A stretch of 64,000 bases of DNA from Legionella sp. Its GTDB lineage: Bacteria; Pseudomonadota; Gammaproteobacteria; Legionellales; Legionellaceae. A program made the position numbers and the translations under genes. Under the pieces are notes generated by a model. The model had not been told where the DNA came from. It saw only the letters and a program-made list of their open reading frames with translations, and made no database searches. Below, one piece after another: positions 35,441-44,736 of the stretch. The number at the start of each line of letters is the position of its first letter. Positions within the stretch are counted from its first letter, which is position 1. The stretch lies in contig JARLJQ010000005.1 of assembly GCA_031291115.1 (NCBI GenBank), positions 60,182-124,181 on the forward strand, given 5' to 3'.

Positions 35441-36748
35441 TCACAATAAATTTTTATTAATCTGAAACTCGTCTGTATTTTGAATAACTTGCTGTTTAGT
35501 CTGCCAAAATGGAATGCTGCCATAGCTAATTTGCTTATTGATTTTTTGTGGGACAAAAATATTAGCAGAGTATCCTGTACTTGATTCAGCAGATAAAGAT
35601 GGAACCGTGGTGGATGAAGTGACAGAAGCTGATGTTAATTGATATTTTTCAAATAAGATCTTAAATTCAGGAGCCAGATCTAGGTCAGGAAATAAGTCAC
35701 CACGTACTATCCCATCAAATGGAATTGTTTTATCAATCAAAGCTGCTTTGCCTATTTGTTTGAAGCGTTGCTCTGGAGTAAAACCTTCGCCGCCCAACGT
35801 TAAAAGTTTCTCTAAAGTTAATTGTGGATTAAGTAACTGATTACCATACCGAGCTTGAGGGCCAAATTCTTTATCTTGTATTGCCATGGATAAAATTATT
35901 ACGGCTGCAACAACAATTTCAAATTCTTTATGTTTTTCTAAGGTATCAATTGGCAGAATATCAATTATATACCCACATCCAATTGCTAAAATAACGTCTG
36001 TTTTTGGTGAAAAAGGATATAGTTTCTCTTCTTCAAGCATTAGCTGGCATATTTCACTATAACTCATCCCGTAAGGTAAATTAACTCTGCTTTTTCTTTT
36101 TTTAAAAGCTGTATGAAGACAAATCATGATTTTTGAAGCCAGGCTTTTTGCTTTTGCTTCAGTCATTAACATGTCTTCGTCATTTAAGTGAATGTCTGAA
36201 GAACCTTGTAATGGAATATCATTAGGGATGTTAAATTGATGTAATTTTTTTATAATTGTATCCGGCGACAAATGCAATTTGCATGCGCCCATGTTCTTAG
36301 TTATTTTTTTATTACCTGATAAAATCAACTCTCTTGCTAAATTAAAATAATAAGTTGAAGGAGAATGGACAGAGTCCGCTAAAGTAAATCCATTTTGATA
36401 ATGAAAATAATGGGTGTTTCTCACCGCTTCTAGAATAATACGCCCCTGCGCGCCCCAGTCTACACTTAATCTAAAAGTAAGCTCATGCATTGCAGAGCCT
36501 ACATATTTATATTCCGAAACATTATCCATGTTATCAATATAAACGTGTTTTGGAATTATTATATTTTTATTGAACAGAGATTGGGCTTCATCTTTCAATC
36601 CAAATCTAATTCTACCCAACACTCTATTATCAATTTTAGTTTTTATCTCAGCACGACAGTAAAATTTATTTATTTCGCATTCTGCGAAAACAGCTATCTC
36701 CCCAGATAAAGAAATAACCTTAGTTGTTAAATCTATATTTAATGGCAT
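35441..36748 (-). CDS. Protein of unknown function, putative effector
   Basis: The 435-residue protein has no family I recognise. There is no signal peptide; the N-terminal ~150 residues look beta-rich (LSGEIAVFAECEINKFYCRAE, HELTFRLSVDWGAQGRIILEAV), followed by a helical region with short hydrophobic helices (TDVILAIGCGYIIDILP, FEIVVAAVIILSMAI). The last ~70 residues are polar and Ser/Thr/Gln-rich, which in a Legionella would fit a translocation signal. No neighbours on the same strand suggest an operon. Base composition resembles surrounding genes. Confidence 0.6.
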   Translation of the reverse strand: MPLNIDLTTKVISLSGEIAVFAECEINKFYCRAEIKTKIDNRVLGRIRFGLKDEAQSLFNKNIIIPKHVYIDNMDNVSEYKYVGSAMHELTFRLSVDWGAQGRIILEAVRNTHYFHYQNGFTLADSVHSPSTYYFNLARELILSGNKKITKNMGACKLHLSPDTIIKKLHQFNIPNDIPLQGSSDIHLNDEDMLMTEAKAKSLASKIMICLHTAFKKRKSRVNLPYGMSYSEICQLMLEEEKLYPFSPKTDVILAIGCGYIIDILPIDTLEKHKEFEIVVAAVIILSMAIQDKEFGPQARYGNQLLNPQLTLEKLLTLGGEGFTPEQRFKQIGKAALIDKTIPFDGIVRGDLFPDLDLAPEFKILFEKYQLTSASVTSSTTVPSLSAESSTGYSANIFVPQKINKQISYGSIPFWQTKQQVIQNTDEFQINKNLL

Positions 36749-37008
36749 TTTTCTCTGAAGGGTGAATATTTTCCTAAATTATACATGGCTGTTCCTATAA
36801 ATCATAAAATATTGAGCTATGCTCTTGTCCTATCTTAAACTGTCTGCACCCTCTATATGCCAAGCCTTCGAGACAGCGCTAAAGCGCTTCCTCAGGCCGA
36901 ACAGATGAGTATAAGAAAAACAAAAAGAGACGCTTGAAAGATGCTCTTTTACAATTCTCGACAAGTACATAATAGGTACAATAAAGGTATACATTATACC
37001 TATTACTG

Positions 37009-37638
37009 TTACTCTTTTTTTTCTAATAAAATAACATCCGTACCACGGATACTTGATATTTTTTCGGCCGTTATTGATGTGTTCTGGAGCATTTGTTGTA
37101 CATCAGAAAATAAATCCAAGCCATGGTGTTTTAAGGGGCGTAATAAAAAATATGCTTTACCGTTATTTGCAAGCGCGTTTTTTAGTGCTCGAATGTAATT
37201 CTGAAACGTGCTATCCAAATAAAATCTACAGCGATTTTTAAATTCGGAAGGTGAGAGCATTCCGTGGCCTTGTTGGAAATAAGGTGGATTACTGACAATC
37301 AAATCGAATTTTCCTTCCCATTTTTCTTCTTGTAATTCATCATAATTTAAAAGATGCCAAAGAAATTGTAATTCAGGTCGGTTGATGGTTGCCAGATTTT
37401 GATAAAAATATTCAGTATAAATATCCTGGATTTCAATAAAATCAATCTGTCGGATCGATTGAAGATACCACGATAATTGCATACCAACGACACCGCAGCC
37501 TGCACAAAGGTCTAATACTCGTAATGAACCAAGATTGGGGTGTGATTGCAACTGGGCTGCGACAAATTCCGCCAAATGAATTGAATCAAGACTGAAATGA
37601 TATTCGTCAGGTTGTTTGTAATTATAAGTAAATTGCAT
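37009..37638 (-). CDS. Class I SAM-dependent methyltransferase (TrmN6/RlmA-like, NPPY type)
   Basis: The 209-residue protein has the SAM-binding motif LDLCAGCGVVGMQLS, acidic loop FIEIQDIYTEYFYQN and the catalytic NPPY motif (LIVSNPPYFQQGHG) of N6-adenine and glutamine methyltransferases. Similarity and size point to the TrmN6 (tRNA1Val A37) group, although it is ~30 residues shorter. It may equally modify another RNA or protein. Monocistronic. Confidence 0.72.
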   Translation of the reverse strand: MQFTYNYKQPDEYHFSLDSIHLAEFVAAQLQSHPNLGSLRVLDLCAGCGVVGMQLSWYLQSIRQIDFIEIQDIYTEYFYQNLATINRPELQFLWHLLNYDELQEEKWEGKFDLIVSNPPYFQQGHGMLSPSEFKNRCRFYLDSTFQNYIRALKNALANNGKAYFLLRPLKHHGLDLFSDVQQMLQNTSITAEKISSIRGTDVILLEKKE

Positions 37639-37831
37639 TATTTAGTTCGTTAAGCAGCGCATAAATCATGTTGAAATGCATAATAAAGATATGAGTAGGA
37701 TGTGACAAGCAACATTCAGTGAATTTTTAAATCTATTTCATAAATAAAGGGAGACATAGTCCTGATAGAAAGGACTCGAACCCGCGACGCATTGGTTCGA
37801 AGTAAATTTGATCAAGAGTAAATTATAAAAT

Positions 37832-38338
37832 TTATTTGATTATGCTTTTAAAAATAGATGCTAATAACATAATGACTAATCCAATGAATGCTCCAGCGAT
37901 ACAACCATAAGTAGGATCTTTTAAACTGCCGATTATAGCGCCTAAGGCTACTCCGGTTGCTAATTCAAGGCTGAAGCCTAAAGAAGACAATACTATTTCA
38001 TGGGTATTTGCATTCGAGGAGGTGGAAAATGATTTTGTCTTTTTATATATTTTAAAAACAGTTAATAATCCGATAATTCCTGAGCCTATACCCGCACCTA
38101 TTCCTACGCCAAGAATGACTCCTAAAGCCATACTAGGATCAATCCCCCAAGGCAAGGTGACGCAACTGCCTAAGAGTTGTAGAGTATGACCAAAAAAACC
38201 ACCAGAGACAGCACCCACCGCCCCGCCTATTCCTAAACCAACTAGTCCGCCAATTAATGCAGCAATATAAACATTGGGGTTGTTGAGTAATTGAAGCGCG
38301 TATTTTTTTGCTTTTAGAATATGGTTGGTGATACTCAT
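37832..38338 (-). CDS. Small glycine-zipper membrane protein
   Basis: The 168-residue protein contains at least four hydrophobic segments rich in GxxxG patterns (LIGGLVGLGIGGAVGAVSGGFFG, LGVILGVGIGAGIGSGIIGLL, GVALGAIIGSLKDPTYGCIAGAFIGLVIMLL). No family was recognised. Such Gly-zipper proteins sit in the inner or outer membrane, and some are secreted toxins or effectors. The start at 38338 (MSITNH) is chosen by position; the frame is open 39 nt further upstream. Confidence 0.6.
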   Translation of the reverse strand: MSITNHILKAKKYALQLLNNPNVYIAALIGGLVGLGIGGAVGAVSGGFFGHTLQLLGSCVTLPWGIDPSMALGVILGVGIGAGIGSGIIGLLTVFKIYKKTKSFSTSSNANTHEIVLSSLGFSLELATGVALGAIIGSLKDPTYGCIAGAFIGLVIMLLASIFKSIIK

Positions 38339-38442
38339 TATCTTAGTATTTCCAATGTTGAAACATACTCTTAGCATACCTCATATATATTTGTAGTAAC
38401 AAGATCCGTTATACTAAATTAACATGAATTTAATATAACTAT

Positions 38443-38523
38443 TAGATCTACAACCTCCCACAGAACGGAGCAAGGGAGATACGGGATCTAAGAGCTCTAT
38501 TATCCGAAGTTAGTGTTAAATTA
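38443..38523. repeat. Palindromic repeat family B, partial copy 3
   Basis: It holds AGATCTACAACCTCCCACAG and CGGGATCTAAGAGCTC, closing TTATCCGAAGTTAGTGTTAA, as in the right half of the other copies; the left terminal repeat and the inner hairpin are missing. Confidence 0.5.
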
Positions 38524-38601
38524 ATCTATTTTAACTAAATTAACCTTTCTAAATGGACTGCTTTATATATAGAGCTTTTTAGAAATTATGGAATTGATTG
38601 C

Positions 38602-39369
38602 ATGAGTTTAAGCACTAAACGTAAATGGGATTACCATACTTTAGTTTTTATTCAGGTCATTTTTGTGCTCTTAGGAACACCTCTTTTTTTATTTCTCGAT
38701 AGTCCTTGGGTAACCCCTTATTTTTCCTACGGACAAGATACTGCAAATGTTATTATGATTGGTGTTTACTGTTGGATGTTTTGGATTGCAAAAAGAAAGC
38801 TTCACTGGTTAATTCTACTCATGACGATTTCAAGCTTTTTTGCTGAAGTGATTGGTTCACTTATTCTCGGACTTTACCAATATCGTTTGCATAACATACC
38901 TCTTTATATTCCGCTGGGGCACGCCATTATCTATGCCTGTATTTTTCATTTAGCTAATAATCCTTTGATTTGGCGTTATCATAAAGCACTGGAGCGGTAT
39001 TTGATAAACGTTGCTTTTTTGACGGTTTTTATGTCCCTGCTCATGCTAAGGGATGTGGGCGGATTTCTTGGTTATGTGCTTTTTTTATTTATTTTATATA
39101 CAAGACAAAAAAAACTGTTTTATCTTGGGATGTTTGCCATGGTGTACTATGTCGAGTTATGCGGCACTGTATTTTCCACATGGGCCTGGTATGGGGTAGT
39201 CGGTAACCATCCTAACCTCCCCCCCATAGGCTATACCCCATCAGGAGCTGCTGGTCTATATATTCTTATTGATCTAACCAGTAACTCCATTTATTACTAT
39301 GCACGTAAAATAGTGAATTTCATATCCCTCTCTAAACGTAGAGTTGTGTCTATCCAACCAGCTACATAA
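38602..39369 (+). CDS. Polytopic membrane protein of unknown function
   Basis: The 255-residue protein has six to eight hydrophobic helices. Notable polar motifs inside membrane segments are YIPLGHAIIYACIFHLA and ELCGTVFSTWAWYGVVGNHPNLPPIGYTPSGAA. The Trp/His/Pro pattern is reminiscent of integral membrane enzymes, but I cannot assign a family. It is convergent with the diiron-oxygenase fusion gene (12 nt apart). Confidence 0.6.
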   Translation: MSLSTKRKWDYHTLVFIQVIFVLLGTPLFLFLDSPWVTPYFSYGQDTANVIMIGVYCWMFWIAKRKLHWLILLMTISSFFAEVIGSLILGLYQYRLHNIPLYIPLGHAIIYACIFHLANNPLIWRYHKALERYLINVAFLTVFMSLLMLRDVGGFLGYVLFLFILYTRQKKLFYLGMFAMVYYVELCGTVFSTWAWYGVVGNHPNLPPIGYTPSGAAGLYILIDLTSNSIYYYARKIVNFISLSKRRVVSIQPAT

Positions 39370-39381
39370 GTCTTATACCGT

Positions 39382-41484
39382 CTATGTTACCTTGGGACGA
39401 CTCAGAATATTAGGGATTAAGTGTGCTAATTTGTTAAGTCGTGAATGGGCCGTTTTTTTAAATATAGAAGCAAACAAGGCTTCCACATCTATATAATCAA
39501 TCCATGCATTTTGTAGGTTAAATAACCAGCGATAACCCAATTCTAAATTTTCAGTCAACAATCTATCAACAAATTTTTCAAAGTGTTCACTTTTCTCTGC
39601 CTCTTCACTATTGAACTTTAAATAATCGAGCAAAATGTTATCGGCTATACTTTTAAAATCAGAATATTCGTTTAATTTTAAAAGATCGAGCTCTTCATCT
39701 AAGAGCCCTTTTTTCTCTTTAGATAATGCATTTTGGACCAAATGCTTGATAATTTTTTGACGAACAGGACTTTCAAATTTAACCAGTAGATCATCAGCTA
39801 ATTGTTCTATTTTCTGTTGATAACTGCTTAATTCAGTGAGTTCCTTAGCCGTAGGATCAGCATCTTCTTGATCCATTTTTTGAAGCGCTGTTTGAAACGC
39901 TTTATTGAGTAAATCAGGAATAGGTAAGAGTCCATCAAATATTCGACTATCAGCACTAATAGATACGGGTAACAAATCTTTGATTTCAAATGATTTAGTT
40001 GTATTGTTCCAAACCGATTTTCGTTCGACAGCAAGCAATAAAATATGCAAGCCAGTATGCGTTAATAGAGGTGAGCTGGCTTGAGAGTATCCGTAAGAAC
40101 CTATATTGCTCAAGAATACACTGTGGCTTCCCGGTGCTGGACAAGGGTATACATCATGCGCATGACTATAGAGCATGTCATCTAATTGTTGCTTAACGTC
40201 CGGATGCTCTTCTTCAATTTGTGCGCATTTATTGTAGCAATACGTCATCATTTGCAGAGAGCGGTTGATTTTACTTAACAACTGATTGGTGGTCATTTCA
40301 TGGCAATTATGAAAATGAATGGTGCTAAGATGAGCGTCGCAGTCAGGTAATTTTTCAATAACGGATACGTAAGCGCTTCGAGTTTGATACAATTTATTAA
40401 AGCTTAGAAAATTACGAAATGAATCATGAGACATCAATACACTACTAATGGCCTGCATCATCAAGGCAGTTAGTGTTTCATGAGGGTATTTGTTTTCAAA
40501 AAAACCAAAATTACTTACATCAATATTGAATTGAGCCACCATGGTAGGATCGCCCGGACTGTTCATCTGCGTCATTAAGACTTTCTTAGTCGGGGGCATT
40601 TCAACTTCATATACTTCATTATCAAATTCTTGCTTTAACTTCTTTGGATAAGCTTTAAGCTCTTCATAAGTGTCCGGGCCTATTTTAAAAAATAGTTCCC
40701 ATTTATCACTGGGAGTAATGCCTATTTTTTTGAGTTGGCGCGACTGTTTTTCGTGCAAAGCCAGCATAAATTCAGCAATTCCCTCGGGACCAATTAGGGC
40801 ATTGAGCGCTATGGTATATTTGGGCTCCAGAGTAAAGGCTGAAAGGATCAGTTCTTCTAGCTCTTTAAGTTTCTTGACCAATACTTCTTGATCAGGTAAG
40901 CCAATTTCAGCGTATAAATCTGCTTCGCACACATGGCGATGCTCGTCTTCTATTATAATTTCAAAAAGTTCTGGTGCTATGTCGTACTTGTGAAAAATGG
41001 TGAACACCTCTTCAACAAGCCCCTCACAAATTAAATTCATAACCACCATACCCACTTTAATACAATCTTGGGAGCGGATAAAATTACAAATGTGTTCCAG
41101 TCGTTCATTATAAGCAGGTGGGGAATCGTAAGGCGCACATAATAAAAAAACAATTTTAGTGAAGGCGATGGCATGGAATATTTCATCCACTAATTGAGCG
41201 CGCATCCTTTTTTTAAACTCAGGATTTTGCATTTTATCTTCAAATTGCATTGGTAATTGAATGCCCAATACTTCCAATTGGGCCATCAATGAAAACGCAT
41301 ATATATAGAGCAACTTATCGTGTTTTATCTCAAAAGGAAGGCCGTCTTTAAATAAACTATCTACTCGTGCTTTTATGTCTTCTTGTTCATCCTCAGTGAT
41401 TTTATTCCACCCTTCAAGGATCCATTTTTCTGAACCCCAACAAGGCTTCAGAAGCGAATTAAGCTCTATCATACTAACATCCAT
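39382..41484 (-). CDS. AurF-like diiron oxygenase fused to an E2-like acyltransferase domain
   Basis: The 700-residue protein joins two unrelated folds. Residues ~1-240 are ferritin-like with diiron ligand motifs LVDEIFHAIAFTK and IIEDEHRHVCEADLY, as in AurF-type N-oxygenases. Residues ~280-530 resemble the catalytic core of 2-oxoacid dehydrogenase E2 acyltransferases: FNIDVSNFGFFENK, TLTALMMQAISSVLM, VFLSNIGSYGYSQASSPL and ISADSRIFDGLLPIPDLLN. In true E2 enzymes that last motif is DHRxxDG with the catalytic His; here it is DSRIFDG, so transacetylation by the usual mechanism is unlikely. The C-terminal ~170 residues are helical and unassigned. ispB follows 40 nt upstream on the same strand. 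Confidence 0.65.
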   Translation of the reverse strand: MDVSMIELNSLLKPCWGSEKWILEGWNKITEDEQEDIKARVDSLFKDGLPFEIKHDKLLYIYAFSLMAQLEVLGIQLPMQFEDKMQNPEFKKRMRAQLVDEIFHAIAFTKIVFLLCAPYDSPPAYNERLEHICNFIRSQDCIKVGMVVMNLICEGLVEEVFTIFHKYDIAPELFEIIIEDEHRHVCEADLYAEIGLPDQEVLVKKLKELEELILSAFTLEPKYTIALNALIGPEGIAEFMLALHEKQSRQLKKIGITPSDKWELFFKIGPDTYEELKAYPKKLKQEFDNEVYEVEMPPTKKVLMTQMNSPGDPTMVAQFNIDVSNFGFFENKYPHETLTALMMQAISSVLMSHDSFRNFLSFNKLYQTRSAYVSVIEKLPDCDAHLSTIHFHNCHEMTTNQLLSKINRSLQMMTYCYNKCAQIEEEHPDVKQQLDDMLYSHAHDVYPCPAPGSHSVFLSNIGSYGYSQASSPLLTHTGLHILLLAVERKSVWNNTTKSFEIKDLLPVSISADSRIFDGLLPIPDLLNKAFQTALQKMDQEDADPTAKELTELSSYQQKIEQLADDLLVKFESPVRQKIIKHLVQNALSKEKKGLLDEELDLLKLNEYSDFKSIADNILLDYLKFNSEEAEKSEHFEKFVDRLLTENLELGYRWLFNLQNAWIDYIDVEALFASIFKKTAHSRLNKLAHLIPNILSRPKVT

Positions 41485-41524
41485 TCAATGATTAAGGTGG
41501 CAATATATCGTTAATAAATTTAAA

Positions 41525-42496
41525 TTAATAGCTGCGATGAACCACATAATGGGCGAGTTCTACCAGTGCATTTTTATACTTCGAATCAGGTAGGATTTGC
41601 AATGCAGAAAGAGCATAATCAATTTCAGTAGCAGCAACACCTCGAGCATATTCAATTGCTTTGGTTTCTGCCATAGTTTCTAGTATCTCAGGTAGGTGAG
41701 CATGCGTGCATTGTTCGATGCTTTCTCGTATTTTTTCTTGTTGTTTTTTGGTGCCAACTTTTAGGGCATATAGCAAAGGTAGGGTTATTTTTCCATCAAT
41801 CAAATCAGCGCCAATATTTTTGCCAAAGGTTTTAGAATCAGAACAATAATCGAGTACATCATCCGTTATTTGAAATGCATTACCCAAATGTAGCCCATAA
41901 TTATATAAACCTTTTTGTACTAAACTATCAGTTTTGCTGATAATAGCACCTATACTGGTTGCCGCTGCGAAAAGAAGCGATGTTTTTGCACGAATGGTAT
42001 CAAAATATTCGCTCATGGTCAGGTTTGAATTGTGGCGATTTGAAAGCTCCTGGATCTCCCCACTTCCCATTTGAGGGGCTATATCGATAAGGAGTTCAAT
42101 AACATCAATGTCACCCACTTCGACCATCAGTTGTAAGTATTTGGTGAATAAATAATCCCCTACCAAAATACTAATCTTGTTACCCCATATATGATTGGTA
42201 GTTTCTCGGCCGCGACGTAAAGTTGACTCGTCAATTACATCGTCATGCAGTAGAGTAGCTGTATGAAAAAATTCAATCATCGCCGCAAGCTTGATGTGAT
42301 CTTTACCTTTATAATTGCACGCTTGGCTTGAGAGGAGAACTAAAAGAGGTCTTAATCGCTTACCACCACTTTGTATGGCATGATTTGATACATCTTCTAT
42401 AAGTTGAACCGGAGATTTAAGTTTTTCGATCATTAAAGCATTAACTGCTTCAAAATGTTCACTAACTAATTCGCGTAAATGCTCAACTACCATCAA
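41525..42496 (-). CDS. ispB: Octaprenyl diphosphate synthase (IspB)
   Basis: The 323-residue trans-prenyltransferase has GGKRLRP, first Asp-rich motif DDVID (85-89) followed by RRGRETTNHIWG, and second Asp-rich motif ITDDVLDY (~213), plus KTSLLF. It elongates FPP with IPP to the ubiquinone side chain. The length equals that of E. coli IspB. The second Met (42493) is an equal start candidate. The usual rplU/rpmA neighbours are not in view. Confidence 0.9.
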   Translation of the reverse strand: MMVVEHLRELVSEHFEAVNALMIEKLKSPVQLIEDVSNHAIQSGGKRLRPLLVLLSSQACNYKGKDHIKLAAMIEFFHTATLLHDDVIDESTLRRGRETTNHIWGNKISILVGDYLFTKYLQLMVEVGDIDVIELLIDIAPQMGSGEIQELSNRHNSNLTMSEYFDTIRAKTSLLFAAATSIGAIISKTDSLVQKGLYNYGLHLGNAFQITDDVLDYCSDSKTFGKNIGADLIDGKITLPLLYALKVGTKKQQEKIRESIEQCTHAHLPEILETMAETKAIEYARGVAATEIDYALSALQILPDSKYKNALVELAHYVVHRSY

Positions 42497-42561
42497 GTTC
42501 TCATAAATAATAAAGATGGGATATGCTAAGCGGGGTAACGCTTAAATGTCAATAAAGAAAA

Positions 42562-42583
42562 TGGTGCGATCGGGGGATTCGAT
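42562..42583 (-). other. tRNA 3'-end-like fragment ending in CCA
   Basis: On the minus strand this reads TCGAATCCCCCGATCGCACC with a final A: a T-loop-like TCGAAT, the 3' half of a T-stem and acceptor strand, then CCA. No 5' half is present. Such fragments are often left by elements that integrate into tRNA genes. Confidence 0.35.
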
Positions 42584-42704
42584 CTACTGGGGCGTGGTAT
42601 TTATTGCTGGGGAATTATGCCCTGAATTTTAGGACTATATTAAACACAACAAGTAATTTGCTTGCTCACTATCAAGTGCATCCGGGAATTTATTAAGAAC
42701 ATTT

Positions 42705-42787
42705 CGTCATCCAGAGCGCAGCGAAGGATCTCCCTTCAGATACACCGAGCCACCTTCAAGAGGTCCTTCGCTGCGCGCTGGATGACG
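42705..42787. repeat. Palindromic repeat family A, copy 5
   Basis: CGTCATCCAGAGCGCAGCGA pairs with TTCGCTGCGCGCTGGATGAC almost perfectly; the loop again carries CTTCAGATACACCGAGCCAC. It directly abuts repeat B. Confidence 0.8.
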
Positions 42788-42789
42788 CT

Positions 42790-43001
42790 AATTTAACGCC
42801 AGTTCTGGATAAGGGACTACAAAATCTACCTCCCACCACAAAACCGTTCGTGCTGAGGAGGCGTTTACGCCGTCTCGAAGCATTCGCACAAGATTATAGT
42901 CTGGGCGCAAATGCTTCGAGACGTCGCTTTTGCTCCTCCTCAGCACGAACGGATCACGGTAGAGACTGACTCTAATAATCCATAACTGGCGTTAATTTAA
43001 T
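42790..43001. repeat. Palindromic repeat family B, longest copy 4
   Basis: The ends TTTAACGCCAGTTCTGGAT and ATCCATAACTGGCGTTAA are inverted. Inside, GTTCGTGCTGAGGAG pairs with CTCCTCAGCACGAAC, and within that CGTCTCGAAGCATT pairs with AATGCTTCGAGACG: nested palindromes over ~210 bp. Confidence 0.75.
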
Positions 43002-43017
43002 GGCCGTGGTGCTAGCA

Positions 43018-43962
43018 CTATCCTATCAATATTTTCATTTTTTCCGTTGCATGAATTAACCTTTGAGTAATCTCTGGCTCCATTGCTGAATGCCCTGAGG
43101 CTTCTATCAAATGGAATTCCGAACCCTTCCATAACTTATGAATTTCATAAGCGTTTTTAACTGGGCTTATTATATCGTAGCGTCCATGTATAATAATCGA
43201 GGGCAGGTGATTAATTTTGTCTATATTATTTATCAATTGATTTTCAGTTAAAAAGAAATTATTTATTGAGTAATGAACAAATGTTCGTGAAAGCCCCAGA
43301 GTGAATTTATCATTTGCCATTAATTCACTTAATTGCTCACCTGAAACTTTAAGAAAAGAACAGGTTAAATCATATTTTAAAAATGTTCGAGCAGCTGGAA
43401 TAGCAATGTCAGGATTAGGATCCATTAATAGTTTATAGTAATACGCTATTAAATCATGTCGTTCGTTCTCAGGAACAAAATTATTCAATCCTTGCCATGC
43501 ATCAGGGAATGTATCCCGCATCCCATACCAAAGATGCTGATTATCTTTTTCACACGCAAGAAACACGCCTCGAAGAATAAAACCTAGTACCTGCTCTGGA
43601 TGACACTCCCCATAACACAAGGCAAGAGTACTTCCCCAAGACCCTCCAAAAACAAGCCATTTATCAATGTCCAATTTTTTTCTTAACACTTCCAAATCAG
43701 ACACAAGATTTTGCGTTGTATTCTCTTTCATTTCACCAAATGGCTTTGAGCGATTGGAACCACGTTGATCTAATAAAATGATACGCCAAAACTTTGAGTC
43801 AAAAAATGTTATATCCTTTTCACTACATCCAGCGCCGGGACCGCCATGCAAAACGACTACAGGAATTCCTTTAGGATTACCGTACTCAGCATACCAAAGT
43901 TCATGTAGTGGTGAGACGTGGATATAGTTCTGATTAAAGGTTTCACTGAGTGGAAATTGCAT
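43018..43962 (-). CDS. pip: Proline iminopeptidase
   Basis: The ~314-residue alpha/beta hydrolase has the family signature: VVLHGGPGAGCS (oxyanion), ILLDQRGSNRS, GGSWGSTLALCYGECHPEQV with the nucleophile Ser, IIHGRYDIISP with the Asp and EASGHSAMEPE with the His. It removes N-terminal proline from peptides in the cytoplasm. The ATG at 43962 (MQFPLSETF) is the family start; the frame is open to 44007. Confidence 0.9.
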   Translation of the reverse strand: MQFPLSETFNQNYIHVSPLHELWYAEYGNPKGIPVVVLHGGPGAGCSEKDITFFDSKFWRIILLDQRGSNRSKPFGEMKENTTQNLVSDLEVLRKKLDIDKWLVFGGSWGSTLALCYGECHPEQVLGFILRGVFLACEKDNQHLWYGMRDTFPDAWQGLNNFVPENERHDLIAYYYKLLMDPNPDIAIPAARTFLKYDLTCSFLKVSGEQLSELMANDKFTLGLSRTFVHYSINNFFLTENQLINNIDKINHLPSIIIHGRYDIISPVKNAYEIHKLWKGSEFHLIEASGHSAMEPEITQRLIHATEKMKILIG

Positions 43963-44061
43963 TTTTGCTTCACGCTTTTTAAGTATTATTAGGCTGGCTG
44001 CTAGCAACTGTCTCTGGATGAGATGTGAGCAAATTTTTTATTTTCATATTTACTCAAAAAA

Positions 44062-44556
44062 TCAAAATCGGGCAATGGTTAAACCACAAGTAGATTCAGT
44101 TATATCATTTAATTTTTCAACGGCCGTGCTTAGGCAACGAGTAACCAGGAACAAAGGGTTTAGCACAAGGGAGACAAGTGCGGCACAGACTGCAATAACA
44201 GTCATTGCAGTAGCCACTACAGTATGAGCCGCAGCTTGTTTAAATGCTGAGCTAGTACTTGCACCGAGCTCTGTCCGAGGAGCAATAATTGCTAATGCCA
44301 CAGCAGGAATCAGTAATAATAACGTAGCCGCTAAAGACAGCATCGTTTTCACAAAAAACAATACCGCATTCGCCCCTAACCAAAGAGGACTAGAGATGGG
44401 GCGAACCAATAAAGTAGAAAATGCATCTATAGAATGGATCGGTTTGAAATAAGCTTGCTCTGGAATTGGAATTGCATCTGAATATTTACGCCTCAGGAAT
44501 GCATATTGATCCCAAGTATTATCTACCTTCGAAAAAAAACTTATATGACCAGCCAT
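44062..44556 (-). CDS. Small membrane protein of unknown function
   Basis: The 164-residue protein has a polar N-terminus (MAGHISFFSKVDNTWDQYAF) and three hydrophobic segments (LGANAVLFFVKTMLSLAATLLLLIPAVALAIIA; HTVVATAMTVIAVCAALVSLVLNPLFLV). No family was recognised; similar small proteins of this layout are frequent in Legionella-type genomes. AGGAGGTGTTCT precedes the ATG, a strong ribosome binding site. Confidence 0.6.
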   Translation of the reverse strand: MAGHISFFSKVDNTWDQYAFLRRKYSDAIPIPEQAYFKPIHSIDAFSTLLVRPISSPLWLGANAVLFFVKTMLSLAATLLLLIPAVALAIIAPRTELGASTSSAFKQAAAHTVVATAMTVIAVCAALVSLVLNPLFLVTRCLSTAVEKLNDITESTCGLTIARF

Positions 44557-44736
44557 AGAACACCTCCTATTTTTTTTGGCATTATAATGCTAATTTAAAA
44601 TAACTCATAGCAAGGCAGCCTGTTTTCTGCATATAAATTTATCACTTGGTATGCCACTATTATCTGCTTTCCGAAGCCTATAGCAGATAGTCTCCAATTA
44701 AAATTTAAAATACTGAAATAAAATAGAGGAACTGTA

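Noticed and set aside
37765..37800. tRNA gene on the minus strand (GGGTTCGAGTCC-like T-arm)
   Set aside because: The T-stem does not pair and no anticodon or D-arm could be placed; treated as chance or an old fragment.
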